This document shows, piece after piece, positions 1-6,466 of a stretch of DNA of 7,221 nt (positions are counted from its first letter, which is position 1; each line of letters starts with the position of its first letter). Both the position numbers and the translations under genes were made by a program. Location: positions 1 through 7,221 of the forward strand of contig JADFNY010000194.1 of NCBI GenBank assembly GCA_022563115.1. The letters run 5' to 3'. The notes under the pieces are model-generated. The model was not told the DNA's origin and made no database searches. It saw only the letters and a program-made list of their open reading frames with translations. This DNA is from Acidobacteriota bacterium (GTDB lineage: Bacteria; Acidobacteriota; UBA890).

Positions 1-2349
1 GTGACCGCCGACGGGACGCCCCAGCTCCTGGATTTCGGCATCGCCAAGCTCCTCGCGCCGGAGCTGATGGACCAGTCGGTCGAGGAAACGGCCAGGTTCC
101 AGCGGCTGTTGACGCCGGCGTACGCAAGCCCCGAGCAGTTGCGGGGCGACGCCGTCACGACCGCGAGCGACGTCTACTCGCTCGGGGTCGTTCTCTATCG
201 GCTATTGACCGGCGAGCATCCCTACGTGATCGATGAAGAGTCCTCTGAGGAGATCGAGCGGGTGGTTTGCGAGGTCGTGCCTGTAGCACCCAGCCGGATC
301 GCGGGTCGAGGCGAGCAAGGCAGCCTCGAGCTCGACGCGGTCGTCCTCAAGGCGCTCGCCAAGGACCCGCGGGCGCGCTACGCGTCGGCGTCGGCCCTGA
401 GCGCCGCAATCGGGGAGTTGGATGCGCCATCGAGGCCGCGCCCGGCGGTGCCGGCTACGTCCACCGACCAACCGACCGAGGACGTACCGTCCGACGAACC
501 GAGCGAACCGGTGGGCACTCCCGAGGCACCTCTCATGTGGGGCCATCTCGAGATCATCCAGAAGCTGGGCGAGGGTCAGTTCGGCACCGTCTACAAGGCG
601 CGCGACCCGGCGCTGGACAAGATCGTGGCGCTCAAGCTGTTCGACAAGCAGCGGAACGACACGGACGGCGACATCGGCGAGCAGTTCATGGCCCGAATCC
701 TGAAGGAAGGACAGCTGCTCGAGCGCGTCCGGCACGACAACGTCGTGGATGTCTACGGGGTCGGTGTCCACGACGACACCGTCGGCCTGTGGATGCAGCA
801 TATCCCGGGGCAAACGCTCGAGGACGTGCTCGACCAGCAGGGGCGGTACGGTCCCGACGAAGCCATCAGGATCGGCGTGAAGCTCTGCGGGGCGCTTTCG
901 GCGGTTCATCAGAAGGGCGTGATCCACCGCGACATCAAGATCCAGAACGTGATGCGCGAGGAGGGCGGGCGCATCGTCCTGATGGATTTCGGGGCCGGGA
1001 GAGATCTCTTCGGTACGACCTCGTGGCGGGACGCCGGTGCCGTGGGTACGCCCCTCTACATGGCTCCGGAAGTGTTGCGGGGCGAGGGCGCGACCGAGCG
1101 ATCGGATCTCTACAGCTTGGGCGTGCTCCTCTGGCACCTGGTGACCAAGTCGTTTCCGTACCCCGCGGAATCCGTCGCCGAGCTGCTCGAGCAGCATGAG
1201 AGCGCCGAAACTCCGGCGCTACGCGACATACGCACGGACGTGCCCGCGCGCATCGCCAACGTCATCGAGAAAGCGATCGCCCTCGATCCGGCCAAACGTT
1301 ACGCCAGCGCCGGCCAGATGCAAAGAGCCTTGGAAGCCGCTGGCGACGTGTCGATTGATCAGCGAGTCTCCTTGGAGCCCGACAAGAAGGGAGGGCTTGC
1401 GGAGGACGAGCGTAAGCTGATTCGTCGCCTCCTGCATCTCCTGCGCTTCCTCGCATACGGCTTCGCCGCCGTCGTGTTGGTGACGGTCCTCGGCATGTTG
1501 CCGACCCGGGTGAAGGTCTTTTCTCTCGCCATTCATCCAGATTTGGTATCGGCGCAAGCGCCCTGGGATCATTTCGACTTCGGAATCCGTTCGCTGCTCT
1601 ATTTCCTCATTTTCAGCGCATTTCCCGCCGCGGCGCTTGCCACCATCATCTTGGTTGCGTGGCTCGCCCGAATGGGAATCGCGCGCTGGGCGGCAACCGG
1701 CGGTCGGGCCGCCTCAATCTATCGGCGCCTTGGCGAAGACAAGAACCTGCACGAAACGGTGGATCCGAAGGTGTTGGCCGCGAGCTTGCTCGCTTTCGCC
1801 GTGATCAGCACGATCTTGGTCAACGTTGCGCTGAGCGACATGGTGACGGCCTTTGTCGAGCTCAAATTCCCCTCCGAGCCGGGAAGACCCCTCGGCCTTT
1901 CCGTGCTGGAGGACAATTTTTATGCGTACAAGAACTTCCACATCTGGGGATTCGCCTCGCTCGCGGTCGTTCTCACGTTCGTTGCCTTTCTTGTGCCTCG
2001 CGACGGGCGGCCGCGGGAGCCGGCGGTGCGGTGGATGCGAGCCGCCATCATTGTCACCGTCATGCTCGCCGTGATCATGGGCATCATGACCAGGCAGTTG
2101 CTCTTTTTCAGCAAGCATCCGACGATTTGTTTTGAGAACGCAAAGCACTACATCGTAGAAGCATCCGACAGTGAGTATTCCTTGTACTCCTGGGCCACCC
2201 AGGATCGACTACGCGTAAGCCAGGACGACCCGAGGCTTGATCCTGAGTCGGTGGGTGAACTGGAGTACATATTCGGAGGCGACAGACTCAGGCTAGAAGA
2301 ACTCTTCGAGACTGAATTGCCGGAGCAGCCCGTTTGCATCGAGTGGTGA
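1..2349 (+). CDS. Tandem Ser/Thr protein kinase with five-helix membrane domain (5' end outside window)
   Basis: This is the 3' part of a membrane protein kinase; residues are counted from base 1. The GTG at base 1 is most likely an internal Val, because the frame opens just before a DFG motif (11-13) and the glycine loop, catalytic Lys and HRD of the first domain must lie upstream. That C-lobe continues with SPE (43-45) and SDVYSLG. An acidic, Pro-rich linker (about 140-178) follows. The second kinase domain is complete: GEGQFGTVY (190-198), Lys212, Glu236, HRDIKIQN (309-316), DFG (329-331) and APE (355-357). Predicted helices lie near 479-500, 531-558, 591-612, 649-667 and 681-699. Basic residues cluster in the loops 559-590 and 668-680, which puts the kinases in the cytoplasm and the acidic tail (about 704-782) in the periplasm. 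The tail has two cysteines, 710 and 779. I do not recognise the membrane domain. The kinase call is firm; the signal sensed is unknown. Confidence 0.93.
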   Translation: MTADGTPQLLDFGIAKLLAPELMDQSVEETARFQRLLTPAYASPEQLRGDAVTTASDVYSLGVVLYRLLTGEHPYVIDEESSEEIERVVCEVVPVAPSRIAGRGEQGSLELDAVVLKALAKDPRARYASASALSAAIGELDAPSRPRPAVPATSTDQPTEDVPSDEPSEPVGTPEAPLMWGHLEIIQKLGEGQFGTVYKARDPALDKIVALKLFDKQRNDTDGDIGEQFMARILKEGQLLERVRHDNVVDVYGVGVHDDTVGLWMQHIPGQTLEDVLDQQGRYGPDEAIRIGVKLCGALSAVHQKGVIHRDIKIQNVMREEGGRIVLMDFGAGRDLFGTTSWRDAGAVGTPLYMAPEVLRGEGATERSDLYSLGVLLWHLVTKSFPYPAESVAELLEQHESAETPALRDIRTDVPARIANVIEKAIALDPAKRYASAGQMQRALEAAGDVSIDQRVSLEPDKKGGLAEDERKLIRRLLHLLRFLAYGFAAVVLVTVLGMLPTRVKVFSLAIHPDLVSAQAPWDHFDFGIRSLLYFLIFSAFPAAALATIILVAWLARMGIARWAATGGRAASIYRRLGEDKNLHETVDPKVLAASLLAFAVISTILVNVALSDMVTAFVELKFPSEPGRPLGLSVLEDNFYAYKNFHIWGFASLAVVLTFVAFLVPRDGRPREPAVRWMRAAIIVTVMLAVIMGIMTRQLLFFSKHPTICFENAKHYIVEASDSEYSLYSWATQDRLRVSQDDPRLDPESVGELEYIFGGDRLRLEELFETELPEQPVCIEW

Positions 2350-2396
2350 CGCCGTCGTGGCCGATCTGCCGAACGGGAGCGGACGCTCTCGTGACG

Positions 2397-2403
2397 AAGG
2401 AGG
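2397..2403 (+). promoter_or_regulatory. Strong Shine-Dalgarno that sets the start of the coiled-coil protein
   Basis: AAGGAGG lies 8 bases before the ATG at 2412. The frame is open back to an ATG at 2334 inside the kinase gene, but that start would put 26 residues before the signal peptide. The ribosome site and the signal peptide both favour 2412. Confidence 0.85.
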
Positions 2404-2411
2404 AAGGCGCA

Positions 2412-3569
2412 ATGCGTCTGAGGACCCGTTTTGGCATCGTGCTGCTCTGTGTTGCCGTTTCGTTGTTTCTGCCCGTCAAGGCCACGGCGCAAAGAGGCGG
2501 CGGTGGCTTTTGGGACTGGATCCGCAAGCTCGGACCGCCGATCAACGGCATCGCAATCACCGCCTTCGAGGTCTGCATCGGCGGCTTTGTAATCGGCGAC
2601 AAATACGGTGACTGCCCTGCTGACGTCAAGGCGGACGCTGAGGAAGCTCTGGACCAGCTCGAAGCCGCCGTCCAGCAGTTTGACACGGCTCTTGACGTAC
2701 TGAGGTTGCGACTTGACCCCGCTTCACGGCAGCAGCAGGAGCAGCCACAGCAGCAGCAGCAGCTACAACAGCAGCTACAGCAGCTACAACAACAGCTACA
2801 GCAGCAGTTACAGCAGCAGCAGCCCGCGGTGGACTACTCGCGGTTCCGGCTCCCGGACGCGCGCCGGGCGACGGTTCTCTTTGGACCAGCGTCTTCCATC
2901 GAATTCGACGGCATCACTACTGACGCAGCGACGAAAGTATTCCCGGACCCGCGGGAAGGTCGTAGGAAACCGGGGTTCCTTCGACGCGATGTCGAGCAGA
3001 TACTTTGGCTTGCGGAACTCATCCGACGCCAGACCGAGCGGCTGCGAACGGAAACCGCGCGCGTCGAACTTTCAACCCAGGCTCGGGGGGAGCTGGTGAC
3101 CATCTTTGCCCGATCCGTGCTCGACGGACTCAAAACCCCATTGCCTGAGGAAAAAGGCAAGCGAAAAGTCTTCACGTTCCTTCGCTTCAACACCGGTTAT
3201 GGGCGAGGTAGCGCGGCAGATGTTGGTGGCGCGGAGCACATCAACAAGGTCATCATCAACCCGATGCTGTCGTTCGAGGTCCAAACGGTGAAGAACTTGG
3301 CCGCCTACTTCGAAGGCGGTATCACGTACCACTACTTCTATGGCGACGGGTTCGACAACTTCTGGCGCCATTCGGTCGAGACGGGTGCGGGCCTTCGGTA
3401 CACGCTATGGAAGCGGCTCTATGCAGACGCCGGCATGAAAATCCGGTACTTCCCGACGCCCTTCACGACCCAGGACTTCGGTGGGCCGGTTCAAACCGTT
3501 CCTCAAGGAGGGGAATGGGTGTGGGGGCCGGTGATCGGCCTCGGCGTACACCTCAAAGGGCTGTTCTAA
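2412..3569 (+). CDS. Secreted Gln-rich coiled-coil protein with probable C-terminal outer-membrane beta-barrel
   Basis: The protein has 385 residues and I do not recognise it as a named family. Residues 1-26 form a Sec signal peptide: basic start, hydrophobic core at 8-21, likely cleavage after ATA at 24-26. There is no convincing lipobox. After a Gly-rich, Trp-containing segment (29-42), residues 72-102 form an acidic amphipathic helix. This runs into a Gln/Leu tract (107-137) with leucines 4-3-4-4 apart, as in a coiled coil. A further charged helical stretch spans about 185-230. From about 240 the sequence turns into alternating aromatic/polar strands rich in Gly, Tyr and Phe, and it ends in Gly-Leu-Phe. 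A terminal Phe is characteristic of barrels folded by the BAM complex. The barrel would be small, perhaps eight strands. The gene begins 62 bases after the tandem kinase on the same strand, so co-transcription is likely. The secreted, envelope-associated nature is well supported; the barrel is an inference. Confidence 0.8.
   Translation: MRLRTRFGIVLLCVAVSLFLPVKATAQRGGGGFWDWIRKLGPPINGIAITAFEVCIGGFVIGDKYGDCPADVKADAEEALDQLEAAVQQFDTALDVLRLRLDPASRQQQEQPQQQQQLQQQLQQLQQQLQQQLQQQQPAVDYSRFRLPDARRATVLFGPASSIEFDGITTDAATKVFPDPREGRRKPGFLRRDVEQILWLAELIRRQTERLRTETARVELSTQARGELVTIFARSVLDGLKTPLPEEKGKRKVFTFLRFNTGYGRGSAADVGGAEHINKVIINPMLSFEVQTVKNLAAYFEGGITYHYFYGDGFDNFWRHSVETGAGLRYTLWKRLYADAGMKIRYFPTPFTTQDFGGPVQTVPQGGEWVWGPVIGLGVHLKGLF
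2730..2822 (+). repeat. CAR trinucleotide repeat encoding a Gln/Leu coiled-coil tract
   Basis: These 31 codons are almost all CAG or CAA, broken by one Glu, one Pro and five Leu. The leucines (protein residues 118, 122, 125, 129, 133) are coded CTA four times and TTA once, although Leu in this gene is otherwise mostly CTG, CTC, CTT or TTG. Because the unit is three bases, gain or loss of units would keep the frame and only change helix length. Confidence 0.9.
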
Positions 3570-3573
3570 GGGA

Positions 3574-3625
3574 GGTGAGCGACAACTCACCCGGCCACTG
3601 GCCCGTGAGAGCCAACGCCGGGTGA
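3574..3625 (+). other. Competing inverted repeats between the barrel gene and the sigma gene
   Basis: GGTGAG at 3574-3579 can pair with CTCACC at 3586-3591 across a six-base loop. Alternatively TCACCCGGC at 3587-3595 can pair with GCCGGGTGA at 3617-3625, with a further inner stem TGGC/GCCA (3599-3602 with 3611-3614). The two main stems share bases 3587-3591, so they exclude each other. No T tract follows, so it is not a classical intrinsic terminator. The inverted repeats can be read directly; a role as attenuator, terminator or RNA-stability element is speculation. Confidence 0.35.
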
Positions 3626-3673
3626 ACAACAGGCTCGTAGAAGGCGCGCCGTCTACGCAATAGATACGGAGCG

Positions 3674-4240
3674 ATGACGGAGACCCACGGGGATCTGACC
3701 GGTCTACTGGTCGAGTGGTGCAACGGCCGCCGCGAGGCGCTCGACGAGTTGATGCCCCTCGTCTATCCGGAGCTCGAGCGGTTGGCGCGCTCCTACCTGC
3801 GACGCGAGCGCTCGGACCACACGCTGCAAACGAGTGCGCTGATCAGCGAGGCCTACCTGCGGCTCATCGATCAGGACCGTGTCCAATGGCAGAACCGAGG
3901 CCACTTCTTCGGCATCTGTGCCCAAATGATGCGGCGCATCCTCGTCGACTACGCACGGCGTCACAAGGCCGCCAAGCGCCCCAGCGCGCACCCTCGAATC
4001 ACCTATGACGACCAGGTCGGCCCCGGCCCCGCGCCCGAGGTCGACGTACTAGATCTTCACGAGGCGCTGAACAAGCTTGCCGAGATCGATCCGCGCCAAT
4101 CCCGCGTCGTCGAGCTGCGCTACTTCGGCGGCCTCACGATCGAGGAAACCGCCGCAGCCATGGAGGTCGCGCCCTCGACGATCAAACGGGAGTGGGCTAC
4201 GGCCAAGGCCTGGTTGCACCGCGAGCTGAGCAGAGACTGA
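3674..4240 (+). CDS. ECF-family RNA polymerase sigma factor, Sig-70_X6 type
   Basis: This 188-residue sigma factor would direct RNA polymerase to a dedicated promoter set. Region 2 spans about residues 24-100, including the helix with TSALISEAYLRL (53-64) and the promoter-opening segment around HFFGICAQMMRRILVDYARR (77-96). Region 4 spans about 128-185, with a helix-turn-helix from LTIEETAAAMEV (154-165) into STIKREWATAKAWL. These features match the Sigma70_ECF / TIGR02999 family, which is often encoded beside Ser/Thr kinases. The acidic cluster that most ECF factors have in region 2.2 is absent; Thr53 and Ser54 stand there. No anti-sigma gene is adjacent. The ATG at 3674 has a GGAG a few bases upstream, and the length is normal for the family. 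The next gene on the same strand is a Ser/Thr kinase, the likely partner. Confidence 0.95.
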   Translation: MTETHGDLTGLLVEWCNGRREALDELMPLVYPELERLARSYLRRERSDHTLQTSALISEAYLRLIDQDRVQWQNRGHFFGICAQMMRRILVDYARRHKAAKRPSAHPRITYDDQVGPGPAPEVDVLDLHEALNKLAEIDPRQSRVVELRYFGGLTIEETAAAMEVAPSTIKREWATAKAWLHRELSRD

Positions 4241-4263
4241 CTCCCGCCTGCTAACGGCTTTTC

Positions 4264-4282
4264 TTGGCCCCTTTTGGGCCGA
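4264..4282 (+). other. Short GC-rich hairpin after the sigma gene
   Basis: GGCCC at 4266-4270 pairs with GGGCC at 4276-4280 across the loop CTTTT; flanking bases add one T-A pair and one T-G wobble. It lies 24 bases after the sigma stop codon. There is no T run on its 3' side, so it is at best a weak terminator or pause site before the kinase gene. Confidence 0.25.
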
Positions 4283-4356
4283 CCCGACGCTCGTTTCCGC
4301 GCTGACTGGTAGAGGGGGAGTTGCCCCACCCTTCCAAGAGCGCGGAGACGAATCGA

Positions 4357-5349
4357 ATGACCGACAAGATCGTAGGCCGGTACCGCATCCTGGATCGCTT
4401 GGGTGAGGGCGGCGTCGGGACCGTTTACATGGCAATCGACAACCGGCTGGGCCGGATCGTGGCGCTCAAGTTCTTGCGCCACCGATTGCTCGAGAGCCCG
4501 CAAACCCGTTGCCGGTTCCGGCGCGAGGCGTTGATCGCCGCGGCGCTCAACCATCCCAACATCTGCACTATTTATGACATCGACGAGCACCGCGGGCGTC
4601 CCTACATCGTCATGGAGTTTCTGCGTGGGCGTCCGTTGAGCGAACGGTTCCCCGGCTGCTTCGACACCCATTCGGTGCTCGACGTTGGCCTCCCATTGTT
4701 GCACGCGCTGGCCGCCGCCCACGCGCGCAGCGTCATCCATCGCGACATCAAGCCGGCCAACGTCTTCATCGTCGACAACGGCCACGTGAAGCTGCTCGAC
4801 TTCGGCGTCGCGAAAGCGGCCGAGTTCGATGAGGGTCACCTGAGGCCGGACCAGACGACCAACCCCGGCGACGACCTCGACACCGGTATCGGTCGATTCG
4901 TAGGAACTGTGGGCTACATGTCGCCGGAGCAGGCGCGGGGTGAAACTCTCGATGCCCGCTCGGACATCTTTTCCCTCGGCACCCTGCTGTACGAGATCGC
5001 GACCGATGAGCAGCCCTTCGTCGGTAGCACCCAGGCGGCGGTCTTCGAGCGGATCTTCCATGCCGATCCTCCATCGTTGCCTTGCCTGAACCCGGCGTTG
5101 TCGCCCGCCCTCGTGCGCGTCATCGACAAAGCACTCAGTAAGCGCCGCGGGGCTCGCTATCAGTCGGCCGCCGACATGCTCGTGGAGCTCGAGCAGATCC
5201 GTCCACCGTCGCAGCGCCGGGGCCCGCGCACGACGAGGCTCGCGAGTATTTCGGAATTCCGGCCCATTCTCTCTGAGGACATTTCATCCACTGTTTTAGA
5301 CCGTTCATTACCTAGGCGGACGGTTCGTAGGGAAATCGAATCGTCGTGA
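4357..5349 (+). CDS. Soluble Ser/Thr protein kinase (PknB-like catalytic domain, no sensor domain)
   Basis: This 330-residue protein is essentially one kinase domain. Visible motifs are the glycine loop GEGGVGTVY (16-24), Lys38 in VALKF, Glu57 of helix C, HRDIKPAN (128-135), DFG (148-150), a long activation segment with Thr167, Thr168 and Thr184, SPE (189-191) and SDIFSLG (202-208). All residues needed for activity are present. I chose the ATG at 4357 because GGAG lies 9 bases upstream and the domain starts directly after it. A TTG at 4321 would add 12 residues, but its purine-rich stretch is too close. Relatives in sigma/kinase clusters usually carry a transmembrane helix with TPR, WD40 or TolB-like repeats after the kinase domain. 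Here only a basic, Ser-rich tail (about 283-330) follows, in DNA of clearly lower GC content, so the gene may be truncated. The adjacent sigma factor is the most plausible substrate, by context only. Confidence 0.93.
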   Translation: MTDKIVGRYRILDRLGEGGVGTVYMAIDNRLGRIVALKFLRHRLLESPQTRCRFRREALIAAALNHPNICTIYDIDEHRGRPYIVMEFLRGRPLSERFPGCFDTHSVLDVGLPLLHALAAAHARSVIHRDIKPANVFIVDNGHVKLLDFGVAKAAEFDEGHLRPDQTTNPGDDLDTGIGRFVGTVGYMSPEQARGETLDARSDIFSLGTLLYEIATDEQPFVGSTQAAVFERIFHADPPSLPCLNPALSPALVRVIDKALSKRRGARYQSAADMLVELEQIRPPSQRRGPRTTRLASISEFRPILSEDISSTVLDRSLPRRTVRREIESS

Positions 5350-5523
5350 TCACTCGACACCGTGTCGAGCCGGATCGACAAGCCCGTCATCAACACGATC
5401 GGCTACCCTATCGGTCGCGGTTCGCACGAAGTGACCGACTTCGACTGGAGCAGCTACCCAGACTTTGCCGGCCTGCACTTCGCACCGAACGACCACGGCA
5501 CTGATCATTGGACATGCCAATGA
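5350..5523 (+). pseudogene. Orphan coding-like ORF remnant, unrecognised
   Basis: After the kinase stop (5347-5349) the same frame stays open for 57 codons to a TGA at 5521-5523. The only early start is a GTG at 5362 without a visible ribosome site, and it sits inside a palindrome. The stretch nonetheless looks coding: third positions are mostly G or C, and the peptide is rich in ordered, aromatic residues, such as the segment FDWSSYPDFAG followed by LHFAPNDHG. I do not recognise it. Its stop overlaps the next gene's ATG as ATGA, the usual arrangement for translational coupling. It could be the C-terminal remnant of a lost gene, a small coupled protein, or a former extension of the kinase. 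The remnant reading is slightly preferred because there is no good start. Confidence 0.4.
5353..5369. other. Near-perfect 17-base palindrome after the kinase gene
   Basis: CTCGACAC and GTGTCGAG face each other around a single C, four bases after the kinase stop codon. In RNA it would form a seven-pair hairpin with loop CCG. No T tract follows. It could act as a weak terminator, an mRNA 3'-end stabiliser or a dimeric-protein site. The symmetry is certain; the role is not. Confidence 0.35.
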
Positions 5524-6413
5524 AACCCGAGGAAACGAGACGAGTCGATCGACGACGGTTTCTCGCCGCGACGGGAGGACTCGCGCTCGCAGGAACTCTG
5601 TGGCCCAAGGCCGCGCCAGCGATCACGCCATCACGACGGGCGGGGGGTCTGCGCACCATCACCTACAACGTCCTCGCCTGTTACGGGTACCCAACGACGG
5701 ACGACAACAGAGCAGTCATCGACAAAGCGCGCCCGCAGATTCCCGCCCGCATTGCGATGGAGCTGGCGCTCTACGAGCCGGACGTCGTCACGTTCCAAGA
5801 GTCTCCTGCCGAGTCGATCGTCGCCGATATTGCGGATCGCATGGGCATGAACCACACCTACTTCCCTGGCGGCTATCCGGGGACGGTGATCACCCGGTTC
5901 GAGATCACGGCATCGACCAACAAGCCTCTCGCTCCGGCTGCTAGTGGCGATGATGCCGCGGGGTTGTTCACACGCCACTGGGGCCGCGCGGTTTTGCAGA
6001 CCGACGACGGCGACCTCGTTCTCTACAGCGCCCACATGTACCCTGGCGATCGCGCGGACATCCGCGAGAAGGAGGTCACCCAAATTCTCGCGGCGATGTC
6101 GGCGGACCTCGAGTCGCACCGTCCGATGATCTTTCAGGGCGATCTCAATCACACGCCGGAAGGGCCCGAGTATCAGCGCTGGGTCTCGGCTGGTCTGCGC
6201 GATGCGCTGGTGGTGAAGGGCGACGCTGCCAGTCTGACGTTCCCCTGCACCGTGCCGAACCGGCGCATCGACTACGTCTGGTCGAACGGCCCGCTCGCCG
6301 ACCGCCTCACCGAGTGCCGCGTGCTGTTCGAGGGCGCCTTCCGCACAAACCCCGACGACCCGAAGTCGTTCGCAGTCAGCGACCACATCCCGGTGCTGGC
6401 GGTGTTCGAGTGA
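5520..6413 (+). CDS. Tat-exported endonuclease/exonuclease/phosphatase-family hydrolase
   Basis: The 297-residue product is a metal-dependent phosphoesterase of the EEP superfamily (PF03372), which includes DNases, sphingomyelinases and inositol phosphatases. The core motifs appear in order: N50 in TYNVLA, E94 in VVTFQE, H172 in YSAHMYPGD, D208 and N210 in GDLNHTP, D251 in RRIDYVW, and the catalytic SDH at 287-289. Residues 10-16 (DRRRFLA) form a twin-arginine signal, followed by a hydrophobic stretch and APA at 32-34, so export through the Tat pathway with cleavage near residue 34 is likely. The ATG at 5520 fits best: a GGA lies 7 bases upstream and the Tat motif is at the usual distance. 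An ATG at 5514 or TTG at 5508 would only add a few residues. It overlaps the preceding ORF remnant by ATGA. The substrate (nucleic acid, phospholipid head group or sugar phosphate) cannot be told from the sequence. Confidence 0.92.
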   Translation: MKPEETRRVDRRRFLAATGGLALAGTLWPKAAPAITPSRRAGGLRTITYNVLACYGYPTTDDNRAVIDKARPQIPARIAMELALYEPDVVTFQESPAESIVADIADRMGMNHTYFPGGYPGTVITRFEITASTNKPLAPAASGDDAAGLFTRHWGRAVLQTDDGDLVLYSAHMYPGDRADIREKEVTQILAAMSADLESHRPMIFQGDLNHTPEGPEYQRWVSAGLRDALVVKGDAASLTFPCTVPNRRIDYVWSNGPLADRLTECRVLFEGAFRTNPDDPKSFAVSDHIPVLAVFE

Positions 6414-6466
6414 CGCGCTGGAGCACCACTGGGTCAGGCTGCCGAACGTAACGAGCCGTGGGCGGG

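Noticed and set aside
202..1197. Long open frame on the minus strand opposite the tandem kinase
   Set aside because: It lies wholly antisense to a gene with clear kinase motifs, and its translation is Arg/His/Asp/Val-rich without domains. This is a typical high-GC shadow frame.
267..1199. Plus-strand open frame in another phase within the tandem kinase
   Set aside because: Its product is dominated by Arg, Gly and Ala, as expected from a frame-shifted reading of GC-rich codons; the kinase frame carries all the motifs.
2334..2411. ATG at 2334 as the start of the coiled-coil protein
   Set aside because: It would overlap the kinase 3' end and place 26 residues before the signal peptide; the AAGGAGG site clearly serves the ATG at 2412.
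2730..2822. The CAG-rich stretch as a CRISPR array or intergenic satellite
   Set aside because: The unit is three bases, lies in frame inside a gene, and has no spacer-like unique segments.
4321..4356. TTG at 4321 as the start of the soluble kinase
   Set aside because: The purine-rich stretch lies directly against the TTG with no spacing, while the ATG at 4357 has GGAG 9 bases upstream and begins right before the kinase fold.
4120..5061. Minus-strand open frame of about 310 codons opposite the soluble kinase and sigma 3' end
   Set aside because: It is antisense to conserved catalytic motifs, has no recognisable domain, and spans two genes and their gap.
5631..6386. Minus-strand open frame opposite the exported hydrolase
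   Set aside because: Antisense to the EEP catalytic motifs, with composition typical of a complementary-strand artefact.
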